Assembly (NCBI RefSeq): GCF_000003815.2
Contig: NC_049984.1
Location: 22,702,385-22,766,384, forward strand
Direction of reading: 5' to 3'
Source of the DNA: Branchiostoma floridae
Lineage: Eukaryota; Chordata; Leptocardii; Amphioxiformes; Branchiostomatidae
Length of the DNA: 64,000 nt
Below are positions 30,918 through 44,300 of the stretch, piece by piece (positions within the stretch are counted from its first letter, which is position 1; each line of letters begins with the position of its first letter). Made by a program: the position numbers and the translations under genes. The notes under the pieces were generated by a model that was not told the DNA's origin, searched no databases, and saw only the letters and a program-made list of their open reading frames with translations.

Positions 30918-33900
30918 ATGGCTGCCTGGCTTGGACGGAGGGTGTGTACATTCGGGGTTGTCGGACGGGCGGTCAGAGGGCAGTCAACAAGAATTCAGAC
31001 CTTTGGCCACAGACCAGCGATTCTGACAGCCCAAGGACGACAATTCAGTGCCAAGTCGGGTCAGTGTTAATTGTTTATTAATATTCATTCTATTTCATTG
31101 AAATTGCAACGACGGAATACAGTGGTCAACCTATACTCTAAACAGCTCCAACTGTTTTGTCGGGCATTCGATTGTCCCCTTTTGTCGGGCTTTCTATTGA
31201 TAAAGGGGGCAAAATAGAAAGCATGAGAAAAAAACGCCTATAAAACACTTAAAAACAGCCGGAGCCGAACCTCTGCTTGGAGAGTAGTCACCCAAGGTAG
31301 CATGCAGTGCTGATATCGGATACAATCTAGTATGCAGTGTACAACAGTGTAGACTATAGAGATATATTAAAGCAACGCAAATTTTTGCATTACTAACGTT
31401 AAACTAACATAGCTAATACTATTACTACTACAACAGCTGTGACATTCAATCGATAATGCTACATACAAGTTCTTTCAAATAACAACCGTGTTATGGCTAT
31501 TGACATATACCCAAGCAGAGGTAAGGCTCCGGCTGTTTTTTTTTTTTTTACTTTTTCTTAGTCGTTTTTATCTGGCTTTCTATTTTGTCATTTTTCTTGG
31601 AGTACGCCAGGCAGGTTTTGACACAGCAAGATAAAATAAAAAAATAGAAAGCCCGATAAAAACGACTAAAAAACGTTAAAAAACAGCCGGAGCGACTGCC
31701 GTCAGAGGTTAGGTTTTGACACAGCAAGATAAAATAAAAAAATAGAAAGCCCGATAAAAACGACTAAAAAAACGTTAAAAAATAGCCGGAGCCTAACCTC
31801 TGCTTGGAGAGTATATTGATAGAGATCATAGCTCTGCCGATTAAGGAGAGCTACATCAAATATCAGATAAGAGTATCCGTGGTAAAAATAAGTTTCTGTA
31901 GGACTTGACCGAGCTACTAAATCAGTTAGTAGCCCTTACCTATACCATTGACTATCATAATTCCACCATGTGTCATAATACCGCCACCTAAAAAAAACGT
32001 TAGTATAGAGGTCTTCCCAAGATTGTCTTGAACACCGAATGTTAAATATCCTAAATGTAATACAATTCAGATATTTAGGTGTTAAAGACAATCTTGAGAA
32101 GGCCTCTAAAACAAGGTTTTCTGACGTGGCGGTATAATGGCACCTGGTGGAATTATGCTAATGTATGTTACCTCCGTAAACGGAGGTATTATTCAGATGT
32201 GTGCTACGTAAACTGCATACAACATAACTGAAGAAGCTATGGTCGACTTGTAATGACATGTGCATCTAGGTCTTGGGAAGACAAAAGTCAGGATCGATTT
32301 TGGGCCCCCTAGCGGCTTCTCTTTGTCACTGCAGCAGAACTTTCTTTCTACTTTCATCTGCCCTTGTTATTCTGTTGTCATGATTAAGATATTACATGGA
32401 GAATTGCGTATAGCTTAATTAATGCCACCACAAATCCACAAACGTCCAGAAATTTTACAACTGGTTCTAAAAGATACGCAGTTACAGTAAATAAATTATT
32501 CACCTAAACCTTCACTCATCTCATATCACCTATCCCATAGTCTGATGATTTTATACTGTTCCATCACAGAATATCTGCCAAAAAGTTTTCTGAGTGCAAT
32601 GCCTGTTTATTCTCGGTTGTAAAATAGATTTTCTTAAAATATTTCCACCCTTCCCGTTTTTTGTTTTGTTTTTCTCCATGTTTCCCTGTGTGCAATGCCT
32701 GTTTATTCTCAGTTATAAAATCGATTTTCTTATGTTTCTAGCCCGCTATGACAACCAGCACGAACCCAGTCACGCTGTAGATTTTGGCGACTCGACCAAG
32801 GCGTTTGTGACCAAGACAACATGGGAGATCACCAGGGCCGTGCTGGTGTTACAGATGTGCACGTCTGACATGGTGGTCGACAACAGTCTCAAGGTATGGT
32901 CAACCCGATTGGTCAGAAAACGTGATGTGACGTAATGACGGGTCAAAGGTGTTTAAGTTGGTAGCGTCCCCCGCCTCGGTTCAATGAAGATCCTGATTTA
33001 GATAGTTTCCTCTACTACCCCACAAAAATACTTAAACATAAGGGTGGGTAAAGGTTGGGCCACCAACTGACCAGTCTAACGGGTGTGGACCTTTTAGCCT
33101 AGCGGTTAGTGTGTTGGGATCGTGAGCTAGCGGGTCCGGGTTCGAATCCCGGGAGCCAGGGGACTGTGATACTCGTCTCACGTGCTTGTGTTTCAAGTGG
33201 GTTGTTATCCACTGTATCTAGGGAACAGTATTGGAAGGCGGAGCCCAACCCTCTCCTTCCACCGCCATTCATCTCTCCAAAACGAAGTCATCTATTTCTA
33301 TATCTGGATGGAGTGAGGAAATTCATGTGAAGTACACCAATGTCCAGGACACAACGTCTTACCAGCAATACCGGGATCGAACCAGTGACCTCTGAAACTC
33401 TACTCTTCCAGCCGAACCACTTGGCCTTTCGGCGCCACTTTAAGATTGAGTGAATAATCAGTGGATCTGTTCCATAAACTAACAATTCAATGTAGACAGT
33501 CAGTTTCAACAACTGATCATTTTTACTTGTACTGATGTGCGAAGCAGGTTCTAACAGAATTCTTGAGAATTCTGGCAGCATTCTGGAGAATTCTGGGAAT
33601 ACTGGGATCAGAATTCTGGCCCAGAACCAGAATTCTTGGAACCTAGCTGAACCAGAGTTTGCTTTGCTCCTAGAGATATCTAATTACCATCTACATATTG
33701 ATTATTGATACAACACTTGCAAATGTTAACGTTAATTCATTTGATTAAGTTTTTATAAAAGATATAATCAAGGTTTGTCTGGGATAAACTGGCAGTCCAA
33801 AATTAACCCGGAGGGTGATTTATGTTTAGCTGATGGAGGTCGGCCGCCGGATTCTTGGCCAGACGCTGTTCGGTTATCTGATGAGAGCCACCTTCTACGG

Positions 33901-36900
33901 CCAGTTTGTTGGCGGGGACACACCGGACAAAATGGCGGCAACTTTCAGCAGACTGAGGGATGCCGGGATACATTCCATGCCCCTTCTGACGATTGAGGAA
34001 AACGTCGGGGACCGAGCACAAATCGAGTAAGTTATATATGTTCTAATTATCTGTATTTATTAGAAAATATGTTCATCTAATTAAAAAATCTCTATCTAAT
34101 AACTACAGATAATTAGTAGATTTCAAGATGTGCGAATGTCAGTATACCGGCTAACTTCAACCTTCATCAGGTGCGAATAACCATCACTTACATCACGTGA
34201 TCTTATGGTCTCGTGATACATCACGTGACCTGATGGACACGTGATACATCACGTGACCTTATGGACTCGTGATGTGACAGATTCTTCCCCCTGTCCTAAT
34301 AAGGGAACGTTTCTATGACAACAACACGCAGTACTACGTGGACACCATCAGGAGTACGACCGACATCCTGGCTCAACACGGTGCGCATGCGCGACTCTTC
34401 CAGATGAGGCTGACGTCATTTATGCATGCCCAGCTGCTAGTGAGTTGATCGTTATATAATATTGAAAATTCTGTGTATTAAATGCATCTATTTTGTCTGT
34501 CATAGCAAAGTTATACTCGCTACTCGTAAGGCCATGTTAATTCCATTACATAAATGGCATAATCTGCAGCTACGAACCCCAAAACTGATGCAAGAATGTG
34601 AATAAAGGAGTTTAAAATGAGCAAAAAAGTTGCTTTTGCTTTATTATGAAATTCAAGTTTTCTGGAAGGTTGAACAAACATGGAATACCGAACAAAAATA
34701 TAGATTATCATTCTACATTTTGTTATAGGCATATACTTCTTCTTCCGTTTGAATGAACTCGATTTTGTTGTTGCAATTTATGACATCTACTTGCTCCATT
34801 TGCAGCGGCTTTGTACGATTTACGGAATGGTCGAAAACGTTTAATTAAACGGCCGAAAAGTGATGTGCGCGCGGATGTCATCCATATCATCAAATCAACA
34901 TGGCCTATGAAAATATCATCACTTTCCAAAATTTAGGATTCTTGACAAGTTGAATACCAATTTTTCGTAGTAGCACTTGGTATCCTAGAGCTCTTTTTCA
35001 ACAAAACCTGAACATGGTATGTATATTTGTACTGCTACCACAGGTGACATTGAGCCAACATCTGATAGAACATCCCAGTTCAACAGAGTTGTCGGTTGAG
35101 CACCTGTCTACAGGACTGTGTAATGACAACAAGGTGAGTAATTGTATCATATTTCACAGAAATTTGAGATTTATGATTCTACGCATTGGGTCTAGAAGAT
35201 ACACAACGGCCACAAAGATTGCCTAACTCAGTAGTAGTAAAAGGTAAACATAAAGGTAGTCCCATTGTCGTTTTGAGTCCATAGGCTCAGTGGGTTAAGT
35301 TGTTATCCACTCTGTCTAGGGCATGGTTTGTTTGTTTGAACCTTTATTCATTCATGAAAGCTCAAATCGGCCAGCAGGCCGCTTTTCATCGAGGTCATGT
35401 GGCAAGAGTCAGACAAAGTATATGGTTTTGGAAGGTTCCTTCCGTCTCCTTCCACTGCCTTCTACCTCCCCAACCGAAATAACCTACCCAACAGGTCTAC
35501 ACTTGTGAGGCCACACACTTCGATGCCCTTCCTGAAACACTCCGACCGACATTTCCTTTGTTTACCTTGTGACCAGTTTTGGTAACTGCAATGTAGTGAT
35601 GGTGTTGAAGCAGTCACCAACTCATTCGATTCATCTGAATTGCACCTCCTACGCAGGGACATCCAACAGCCAAACGGCCTGTCTGGATGTACTCTGCTCT
35701 TTCAATCGTCATTCTTAGTTCCTGTGGACGTCCCCCTCCCCCAAACAAGCTGTCAGCCAATCAGAGAATAGCCTTTCAGTTTTCAAAAGGGGTCTCGCGT
35801 ATATAAGGGTGAGCTCATTAATATCTATAAGCAGGGCCGGTGGTCAGTAACTAAGAGTGACGGTTGAAAGAGCAGGGCACATCCAGACAGGCGGTATGGC
35901 TGTTGGATGTCCCTGCGTAGGAGGATGCTGAATTGATGATGTTTTCGTCATATTGCACCTAAAACATGGCCATTTTTAGTAACTATGAATTAACAGAGCA
36001 GTAGATTGTTAGGTTAAACCATTCGAATGTATTTTCTTTCAAGTATTACCCTTAACTAATTTTACTTCCGTTGTTTCTCTCCTAGACCTTCCACTTGTCC
36101 TTCCTGTCCAACGAAGACAATGAACATCTGAGGAACGCCCTCTTGCGGTTGCACGCGGTCTGTCAGGTACGTAAGTGGGGATAGTACTATTACCATCTAT
36201 TCTTGCATTTAACTCCAGTCTTACTTACAAGTTACATTACTTTACTTAAGGTCTTGTACAGTTACAGGGACACAGCCCCCCTGTTACTATGGGCGGGTAC
36301 CAGTACAAAACGTTTTTTCTTGTTGGACCGGTGCGGAAAAAACTTATAAGAACTCGCACTTAAAAGCCAAAACAATGTTACTAATCAACTCATATATACT
36401 TGATAACATGCACAAGTGTGAACGGAACCTAACGTTATGGTTAAGGTAGGTTCAACACGTGTGTACATGTTAAAGTCCGTATGAGGTCCGTATGGACGTC
36501 TTAGCCTCTACCAGGCTCGACAAATATGGACAGATAACATGCAGACGAGTTTAATAGCTGGGTCGCAAACCATACTTTGCAAACTGATTCCAAACTAACT
36601 CCGCTAGGCTAAGGCTTCCATACGGACCTTATACGGATTTGCATATATACACATGCGTGAACCCATCTTTACGTTGGTCACTTTTCTTCTGCAGCAAGCG
36701 GAGGCCTGTAACGTGCGCATGCTGGTTGACGCGGAGTACACGTCCATGAGACCGGCCATCACACGACTGGTGCTCGCCATGATGTACAAGTGTAACCGGA
36801 CCCGTCCGCTCGTCTGGAACACATACCAGTGTTACCTCAAGGTAACGCTAGTTCTCCGCGAAGTAACCTATATTCGTTATTCTTTAAAAACATGCAAAGT

Positions 36901-39537
36901 TTTGACGGACAAGTAGCCACTCGCTCATTGGCTGAACCGATAATCGTCATTCTCTACATTTGTTGAACTACCAATTGTGATGGACAGTCAGATCGGTCTG
37001 TTGAAGCGATATATTAGAAAAAAACATCAATGATAAAAATTTTTCGACATTTACATAATCCATACGTACATACATGGTGACATTAAATGATTTTACAACA
37101 TGTCACAAGTAAGTGATAGCCATCATTCAACTCAAATTAGGGACCTTATTTTCTTAAATATCTGTTAGATAAATTGATACATAGATTAAAGTTTCATGTT
37201 TTTTTAGTATTGGAAAACAATGGAGTTATAGAATTTCCCAATCAATTATGCAAATTTGCAGCATGATTCATATCCATCAATGTTCCTCTCTTTCCGAATT
37301 ATAAATGCCATATGTTTGAATAGTCCTATCATGGAATGCATTAGATATTCCCATTTATGGTGGAACTTTTTTCATGATTTTGGATATGATTATCATCTAA
37401 GTACTAGTTTAATGGCCCGGCTGAATTTATGTTACAGAGCGCATACAACAGTGTAGTAGAGGATATGAAGCTTGCTCGGCAGCTTGGCTTCTGCTTCGGC
37501 ATCAAGATCGTGCGGGGGGCGTACATGGAGCACGAGAGGGCTGTGGCGAGACAGCAGGTGGGTTAACGTTAGGGAGCTGTGTATCTTGTGCGTATGTCAA
37601 GTCCATATGCATATAATATGAGTTCCGTATTGACTTTTTTGGCTTATGCATCATGAATAGGTCACGTTTGCAGAGAAGTAACTTTGACCCATCGTTGTGC
37701 AACATAGATGGTTATTGAACCGAAAAAACTTTATCTAAGACAAGTAATGTCAATACGGAACTCATACGGCCTTGATATACGCACACATGTCTTGAGCCAG
37801 TGTCGCCGATTCACTAAAGGTTTCAAAAACAATGCGGACGGGGAAAATGACCCTGCTGTACCCAAAAAGCTAAGAAGGTATCTCACTGGACTGTGGCAAA
37901 GTGGGGTAAGAAATTGCGCCTACTTTACGAATTTGCACTAATTTTCTCTTGCGACAACAGACTTTGCGTATGAAGCCCGGAAATCTAAGTGTTGCCACTG
38001 AATAAACAAAACAACGATGTACCGTGATTAAAATGCATAAAAAGCATTTCCAGCGATAATATGATGTTCACTTACGATACTTGTCTTTCCAGGGATATGA
38101 AGATCCAATCCATTGTACGTACGACGACACCGGTTCCATGTATCATCGTGTGTTGGACGAAACGCTGCAGTTTGTCAAAGACAGCCAGGGGGAGCAGGTG
38201 GACGTCATCGTCGCCACTCACAATGAGGACACCATCAAACATGCAATCAGGAGGTAGTGGCATTGTTTAACAGGCACAACACATTGCGGAAATAGAGCAA
38301 ACTGCTAGGGGGTGAGCCTACATTGTGTCTTCCTGACATGAAAAGCCATCTGACACTAAATAAATCCAATTTTAGCATGTCCAGGACAAAATAGATACAA
38401 AATTCGAACGTTCTGCTGCAGTACCAAGGATAGTTGTCAGGGACGAAAAATCGACCTTGGCCGTTGCCTTGTCGGTACTCATATTTCATATTTCATCACA
38501 ATCTTAACAGAGGTTCTTTAATTATTGCTTACATGCGAGACACACGCACGCACGCACACTCACTCACTCACTCACACTCACTCATTCACTCACACTCACT
38601 CACTCACTCACTCACTCACTCACTCACTCACACTCACTCACTCACACTCACTCACTCACTCACTCACTCACTCACTCACTCACTCACTCACTCACACATA
38701 CACACGCTTACACTTCGCGTAGAAGTAATGGTGATAGAGATGCACCGTACGAAATGTTTACACTTTTTGGATGGAAATGTGGAGGGGGGTTATTTCTAAA
38801 GACTTTGAAACTCTTCGGTTGGTAACAGCAGACACTATCAGTTTGGTCAGGATGTTGTTTTTCATTGATGACATGTTCTGTCTTTGTTATCAACTCCGTG
38901 ATGATATCTCTGTGTACATGTCTCACCAGGATGCAGGAGTTGGGACTCCAGAAGAACGACAGGCGTATCTGCTTCGGTCAGCAATATGGGATGGCGGACC
39001 AGATCTCCTACCATCTCGGTAAGACCACCATAAAGATGAAAAGTCCCTCTGGCTACAAACTGTAAATTCATTTTATAGATGATATTTTTTGGCATCGCAA
39101 AGTTACCTCACTTGTCATTTCGACAATTCTTCTTTCTTTTCTACATCCAAGTATACCTATACTGACCAGCCCGCTTCAAATGTACTGTCCCGTATGATTT
39201 TGCCAGTGGAAGACGTATTATAAGCTCTTCAGTAAGCTAAAAACTGGATTGAGATCACTTTTCCTTTTTATGATTTTGCTACATCCGTCACACTTTCTCG
39301 CTAACGTTAGTCGCTTGACAAAGCAGTCTAGTCAATTATTCTTTTCACACAGCTGGAGCTGGTTATGCCGTATACAAGTCTGTCCCGGTGGGTCCGCTCC
39401 ACACCACCATCGCCTACCTGAACCGGCGCGCTCAGGAGAACAGGACGGCACTGAGGGGGTTCCGCCAGGAGAACCGCCTGCTGTGGGCGGAGATGGGCCG
39501 CAGGGCGCGCCACCCGCTCTCCTGGTGGAAACATTGA
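30918..39537 (+). CDS. PRODH2: Hydroxyproline/proline dehydrogenase, PRODH2-like, 11 exons, complete
   Basis: Exons: 30918-31059, 32742-32893, 33830-34026, 34304-34439, 35044-35133, 36086-36166, 36695-36841, 37438-37557, 38093-38253, 38930-39018, 39353-39537. All have GT-AG borders and keep frame, giving 499 residues. Residues 1-46 are Arg-rich, lack acidic residues and end RQFSAK: a mitochondrial targeting peptide. The flavin-binding (beta/alpha)8 domain follows, with VDFGDSTKAF, ATFYGQFVGG, VDAEYTS, WNTYQCYLK, GIKIVRGAY (336-344), ATHNED and FGQQYGMADQIS. Near the C-terminus NRRAQEN (462-468) holds the paired arginines that bind the substrate carboxylate. The family oxidises (hydroxy)proline to the pyrroline carboxylate and passes electrons to quinone. 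YGQFVGG, EENVG, VDAEYTS and RRAQENR favour PRODH2 over PRODH. Confidence 0.93.
31140..31815. repeat. GGCTCCGGCTGTTTTT repeat family in PRODH2 intron 1
   Basis: The right end of one copy is at 31257-31295 (CAGCCGGAGCCGAACCTCTG). A fuller copy at about 31510-31815 has inverted ends (AGAGGTAAGGCTCCGGCTG and CAGCCGGAGCCTAACCTCTG). Inside it a ~98-base unit starting AGGTTTTGACACAGCAAGAT is duplicated in tandem (31613 and 31711). Another member lies at 60870-61020. Confidence 0.75.
31956..32157. mobile_element. 202-bp foldback MITE in PRODH2 intron 1
   Basis: CATAATTCCACCATGTGTCA at the left is mirrored by GGTGGAATTATG at the right. CCGCCAC, GAGGTCTTC and AAGATTGTCTT blocks pair across the whole length around a short loop. 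Possible 3-bp CTA flanks. Non-coding. Confidence 0.8.
33085..33260 (+). repeat. tRNA-derived SINE in PRODH2 intron 2
   Basis: The A-box region TTTTAGCCTAGCGGTTAGTG and B-box GGGTTCGAATCCC are spaced as in a tRNA, followed by an unrelated body. A second tRNA-like head on the minus strand, with B-box GGTTCGATCCC, lies at 33355-33440. Confidence 0.75.
33355..33440 (-). repeat. tRNA-derived SINE head, minus strand
   Basis: Minus strand: GGCGCCGAAAGGCCAAGTGG (A-box), then GGTTCGATCCCGG (B-box). It resembles a long-variable-arm tRNA but sits in an intron, in SINE-like context. Confidence 0.6.
35275..35520 (+). repeat. Interspersed repeat in PRODH2 intron 5
   Basis: GGCTCAGTGGGTTAAG at the left resembles a tRNA-like head, followed by a Pyr-rich body (CTTCCGTCTCCTTCCACTGC) similar to the SINE bodies elsewhere in the window. 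No B-box was found, so assignment is tentative. Confidence 0.4.
35642..35930 (+). repeat. Palindromic repeat with CCAAT and TATA boxes, copy 2
   Basis: Inverted arms (35645-35720 and 35850-35925) contain CTACGCAGGGACATCCAAC and its mirror. CCAAT (35757-35761) and TATATAAG (35800-35807) lie between them on the plus strand, with the same spacing as in the minus-strand copy at 5172-5441. It lies in PRODH2 intron 5. Confidence 0.75.
38548..38700 (+). repeat. (ACTC)n microsatellite in PRODH2 intron 9
   Basis: About 150 bases of ACTC/ACAC tetranucleotides. The His/Ser/Thr/Leu-rich open frames over it are artefacts. Confidence 0.95.
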
Positions 39538-41350
39538 TGCTTACATGTACTGGGCACTCTCACTGCACTTGTGTCAAGCTTGCGTCACTGCGGGGTTTGT
39601 TCACTGCGTCACTGTGTTTTGTTATTTTCTCCGACTTCAAAATCTAGATATTGTGTAATACGCAAAAGTACGAATTAGAGGACGACAAAATGCACAAAAA
39701 ATCGTTCCTTTTCTCTGAAATTCGTTGAGTATCTTTTGAACTCCGCAGTGACGCAAGCTTGACGCAAGTGCAGTGAGAGTGCACATCTAGTGTTGTGGGT
39801 AACTGCACTTGTGGCGCCGGTGCGGCACTGCGGGGTTCGTTCACTGCGGCACTGTTTTGTTATTTTCTCTAATATTTCATAATCTAAATATTGCGTGAGA
39901 CGTAAAATTGTGACTTGGAAGACAAAAAAACACAAAACGGAAGAAAATGCGTACTTTATCTCTGAAATTCGTTTTCTACGAACCCCGCAGTACCGCACCG
40001 GTGCCCCAAGTGCAGTGAGAGTCCACCTTTAGCGTTGTGGTTAACTGCACTTGTGGGCCTTCCTCTTTGACCTGTGCATGTGCAGTTGGATCGGTGACTG
40101 GGCTTATTTTCCCCATCAAATAGCCTCAAAGCGTAACCATACATTGGTTCATACTGAGAAACAGATTCTTCTCATGAATTTCAGTCAATACTGCTACTAT
40201 TATGTCCAAAATATGAATATATATGAATGTATATAGATAAACATGACATTACAAATGATCATTGTCTCAACGTTGCTTTGTGACGAGTCATTTATTAAAC
40301 AACTATGACTGGTCGGCTATGAATATAATCCATTTTTATTGCTTCAATAGATACTAGATTTTTGACAGTTATACCAATCAAAAGATATTGTACACACACA
40401 ATTCAAAAACTAAAATATTTCTTCCTTGATGTCAAATGTCATTTTCCACAGTGAAAACTTGCATTCATAATTATAACCTTATAGTAGCCCACTAGGGCCA
40501 CACCAATTTTACCGGTACTTGTTGTTTCTTGGATTCCCGACCCTATTTTTTTCCGATTTGAAAAAAAAAAAAGGGACGCAGGGTCCACCTATATATAAAT
40601 GTTGAAAGTTTAGGTTTTCCTGTCCGATCTCTCCTACCCCTGACTTTTTGAAAAGTTTTTTTTTTTGACAAACCGACCAATCTTTTTTTTCTGAACAATC
40701 CGAGAAACAAGAAATAAAATCGGTTTGGCCTGATAAGGATTAAAACCTGAAATGTCCCTGTTGCACAAGTGGTAATGCTATCTTGGCCATCTGAATCAAA
40801 TTGTCTGGATCCGTGGGTTGGAGTTCAATCCCAGGGTTGGCTCAATACGAACATTTATGATAGAGCTTCAGGCATATGACTAAAGTATCAAACCTCTTTA
40901 TGTAAAAGAACCCAAAACACTTGTCGAGAAGAGTAAGATGTGATGACAAGGTCTGCTTGGTTAAAACCATGTGCAAGGCTGACGTGCAGTTGCATGAATA
41001 ACAGTGAGAATGAGATTTTACCTCAGGTCCCTATCTACAGATATCCTAGCATCTCAGTTCTTTTCATCTCATCCCGAGAGGGACATAAAATGGGGGTCCT
41101 GTGCCTGAGGATGTGCCTCGACCACGTTAATCAGCCTCATTGGGTACCTACTGCCTATGGCACTGGCTGCAAGTACACCCAATATATTATTATAATTATT
41201 ATTTTTTATTTCAAACCCTGAAAATATACTGATGAATACTTTTGCCACTATGCAGCAATCAATACTCTTACTATTTCATGCAAACAATGCTAAAATATAC
41301 CACTTTGATAAGTTTTGTGCGATAAAACTGTTTCGACTTCTGCAGGAAAA
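39538..41350. other. Intergenic between convergent PRODH2 and MDP1-like genes
   Basis: At 39550-40030 a ~240-base segment (TGCACTTGTG ... CACTGCGG ... GTTATTTTCTC) occurs twice in diverged form, with internally inverted ends (CACTTGTGTCAAGCTTGCGT against ACGCAAGCTTGACGCAAGTG). At 40760-41160 is a tRNA-headed SINE with TTGCACAAGTGGTAATG and GGAGTTCAATCCCAGG. No gene. Confidence 0.55.
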
Positions 41351-44300
41351 TTATTTCCTTTCCCGAGCAAACTGCTCCAGCCCGTTCTTGAGGACCTGAG
41401 TGGTCAGTCCCCTGGACACTAGGATGGACAGCACACCTGGTGGGAACAATAAGAATGTATGTCTATGAAAAATTAGACATCCAGGTAATAAGATACTCCA
41501 AAAAAGCAATTACTCAAGCAACTGGATATGATTTTGAAACGGTCAGACGTTTCAGCTATATAGCATCCACTCCTTTTTTTGTGTCACTGACGAAAGATAG
41601 TGGATGCTACTGGCCTGAAAATGTTTCCAAAATCATATCCAGTTGCTTGAGTGACTGCTGTTTGACATTCACTAAAGGATGTACCGTATATTCTCGAATA
41701 AAGTACGCACTTTTTTAACTTTTCAAAATTGAAAAGGTGCTACAAGTTGTTGCCAAAGTTGGGGTGCGTACTTTATTTGAGGTTATTGCACAAAGAAATG
41801 GTAAAAAAAGCCTCAAATAAAGCAAGGTGGAGATACACTTCTAATAATGTTTCAAAACATACACATTGTTGCTGTCTTGTAGTTGTCTAAACATGAAACA
41901 AAGAAATTGTCTAAACATGATTTACATAAGAGTGGCATTTGCATAAATCCTTTTGAGTTAGTGACTTTGACTTGTACAACTGGTTTTTCCTGATTTCTTC
42001 TACCAGTTCTCAGTGATTTTTACAATTTGCAGTAGGCAATTCACAAGTTTATAGAGACAATGACAGTGTAAATGCAGGTTATTTCATGCAAAATAACCTG
42101 GGGAAAACATCATAAATTTGAATTTCTCCAGTTAAAGGTCTGTTCAAAATTGGTGTAGAAGGGGTGCGTACTTTATTTGAGTTTTTCCATTTTACCTTTC
42201 AGTCCCAAAGATCTGTCTAAGACTTGTCCAAATTCAGGGTTGCGTACTTTAATTGGGGTGCGTACTTTATTCGAGAATATACGGTAGTTGGATATTTCTT
42301 TAACTGATCAGTCAGTCAGTGAGTGAGTGAGTGAGTCCATCCGTCCGTCAGTGAGTGAGTCAGTCAGTGAGTCCGTCCGTCCATCCGTCCGTCAGTCAGT
42401 CAGTCATTCAGTCAGTCAATAAATCGATCAATGAATCCATCAATCATCTAGAATTACCCTTACAAAACTTGTATACATCACTTTTATCTAAAAAATGTTA
42501 GTATGGAACAACATGGGTTAAATAAAAAAGTGTTTGTGAAGATTAGGCATCAAGAATTTGATCATCTAAACAACTGGGCAATATTTTGAAATGCCATTTC
42601 AGATGCCAATCTGAGATCTTTCATCAGTGAAAGAAAATTAATGTTAGGCAGCATAAAACATGTAAAGGAATAAAATGCTAATTCATTTTGGTTACGTACC
42701 TATCCTGTTGAGGTCGTAGATATTCCTTTCCTCATCGTCAAAGAAAATCATCTTGGAGTACGGTACACCACTTTGTTCATGGAACCTATGGAAAAGGTAT
42801 AATTGTGCTGCATCATAACACGAATGCATCTTTTGAGTTTTAAAGGCATAAATAATGTGAACTGCTAAGAGGTCCAAACGTACATCACTTCTTGAAGATA
42901 TCTACTACCAGTAAGTCCACAGCACATCCAGGACAAAAAATAATCCCAAACTAGAACTTCTGCTGCAGTACTAAGGTTACACACCAGGTGGCTCAAATTT
43001 GAAATTGATTGTGTCTTTCTGATACCTCCCCACATGCCAAATATCATCACAATCCATCGAGCTGTTCTTAGGTTATGCTGACCAAAAATATTCAGAAGCA
43101 CTAACAAGCAAGATGCGCACACAAGGAAAAATACCAAAACAATACCTATGATTTCTGAACAGTACATGTACATGTGTTACAAAATACATCTAAAAACATA
43201 CATAAAAGAGTTACCTTTGAAAATGATGAGTTTTAGAGCCAGGATAAATCTCCTTGTATGTAAAATATTTGTCCCAGTCCAACAGTTTCAGAGCTGCCCT
43301 CATGTCTTTCGGGGCATCAGTTCTGTAACAGACATATACTGTCAAATTAGAATGCATTTTAAAAGTTTGCATTTTAAAAGTTTGCAAGTTTTCATTTTGC
43401 ACTGATATGAGTATGCCACTAAAAACAACCACATTGCCTTCAGTATGACATCTAAGGGGTCAGGAAGGTTGAACAAATGACTTAAAAACAGCACATGGAA
43501 TGCCACACAATAGATTCTTCATTTCTGTTCTTTCATATTTTAGTCTCTGGCTATGGAATGAACTTTGGCATTCTATGATGTATCCCTTTTCCATTTTGTT
43601 TGCAAACTATGGCATATATTTGCTCATTTTACACTACGGTACTTAGAAACAAAGAAAATGATGCTCGCACAGATGTCATCCATAGGGGTCGGTACCGGTA
43701 CAGAGAATTCAGGTCCAGGTCCGGTTCAGGTCCAGAGGATCAGGTCCAGGTCCGGACCTGAACCTGGACCTGATTCAGTATGTGAGAACTTGTGAATGAA
43801 CCATATTCAAAACAATGGTCCATTTCGCTACAAAAAAGTATGTTTTTTTTTATGCGGATATTTGACTAGTGTTCTAAAATCCTGCAAGACTAACTGCCTC
43901 TGTTTGATTGACTGCAAAACTTTGTAGAAATGAATATACGCTCTACTCTGCTTCGCTCTTGTTATTTTCGTTGACAGGTAAGCTTGTAAATTTCCACCAA
44001 TTTTTTTCAGGTTCGTTTTTTCCAGACCGGTCCAATACTCTTAGTAAGAAAAACCGATGTACCGGTACCCACCCTTAGTCATCAATATAATCAAATCAAC
44101 ATGACCTATCAGAAAATCATCACCAAATACAGTAACTTTTGTTGGCACCCAACCTCATATTTACTAATAGAGTATTTGTCTGAACCTTCGCATTCATGGG
44201 ATACATCAAAGTTAATGATTTGATTATGATTATGATGTCACCTGGAAGCCACAGCCATGGTGTACCCCTGTCTGCTCATCCAGTCCAGAATCTCAGGCAC

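Noticed and set aside
33098-33165. Functional tRNA gene
   Set aside because: A- and B-boxes are present, but it lies within an intron and continues into a SINE-like body; cloverleaf pairing is incomplete.
38434-38799. His/Ser/Leu-rich 121-codon frame
   Set aside because: Translation of the (ACTC)n microsatellite within PRODH2 intron 9.
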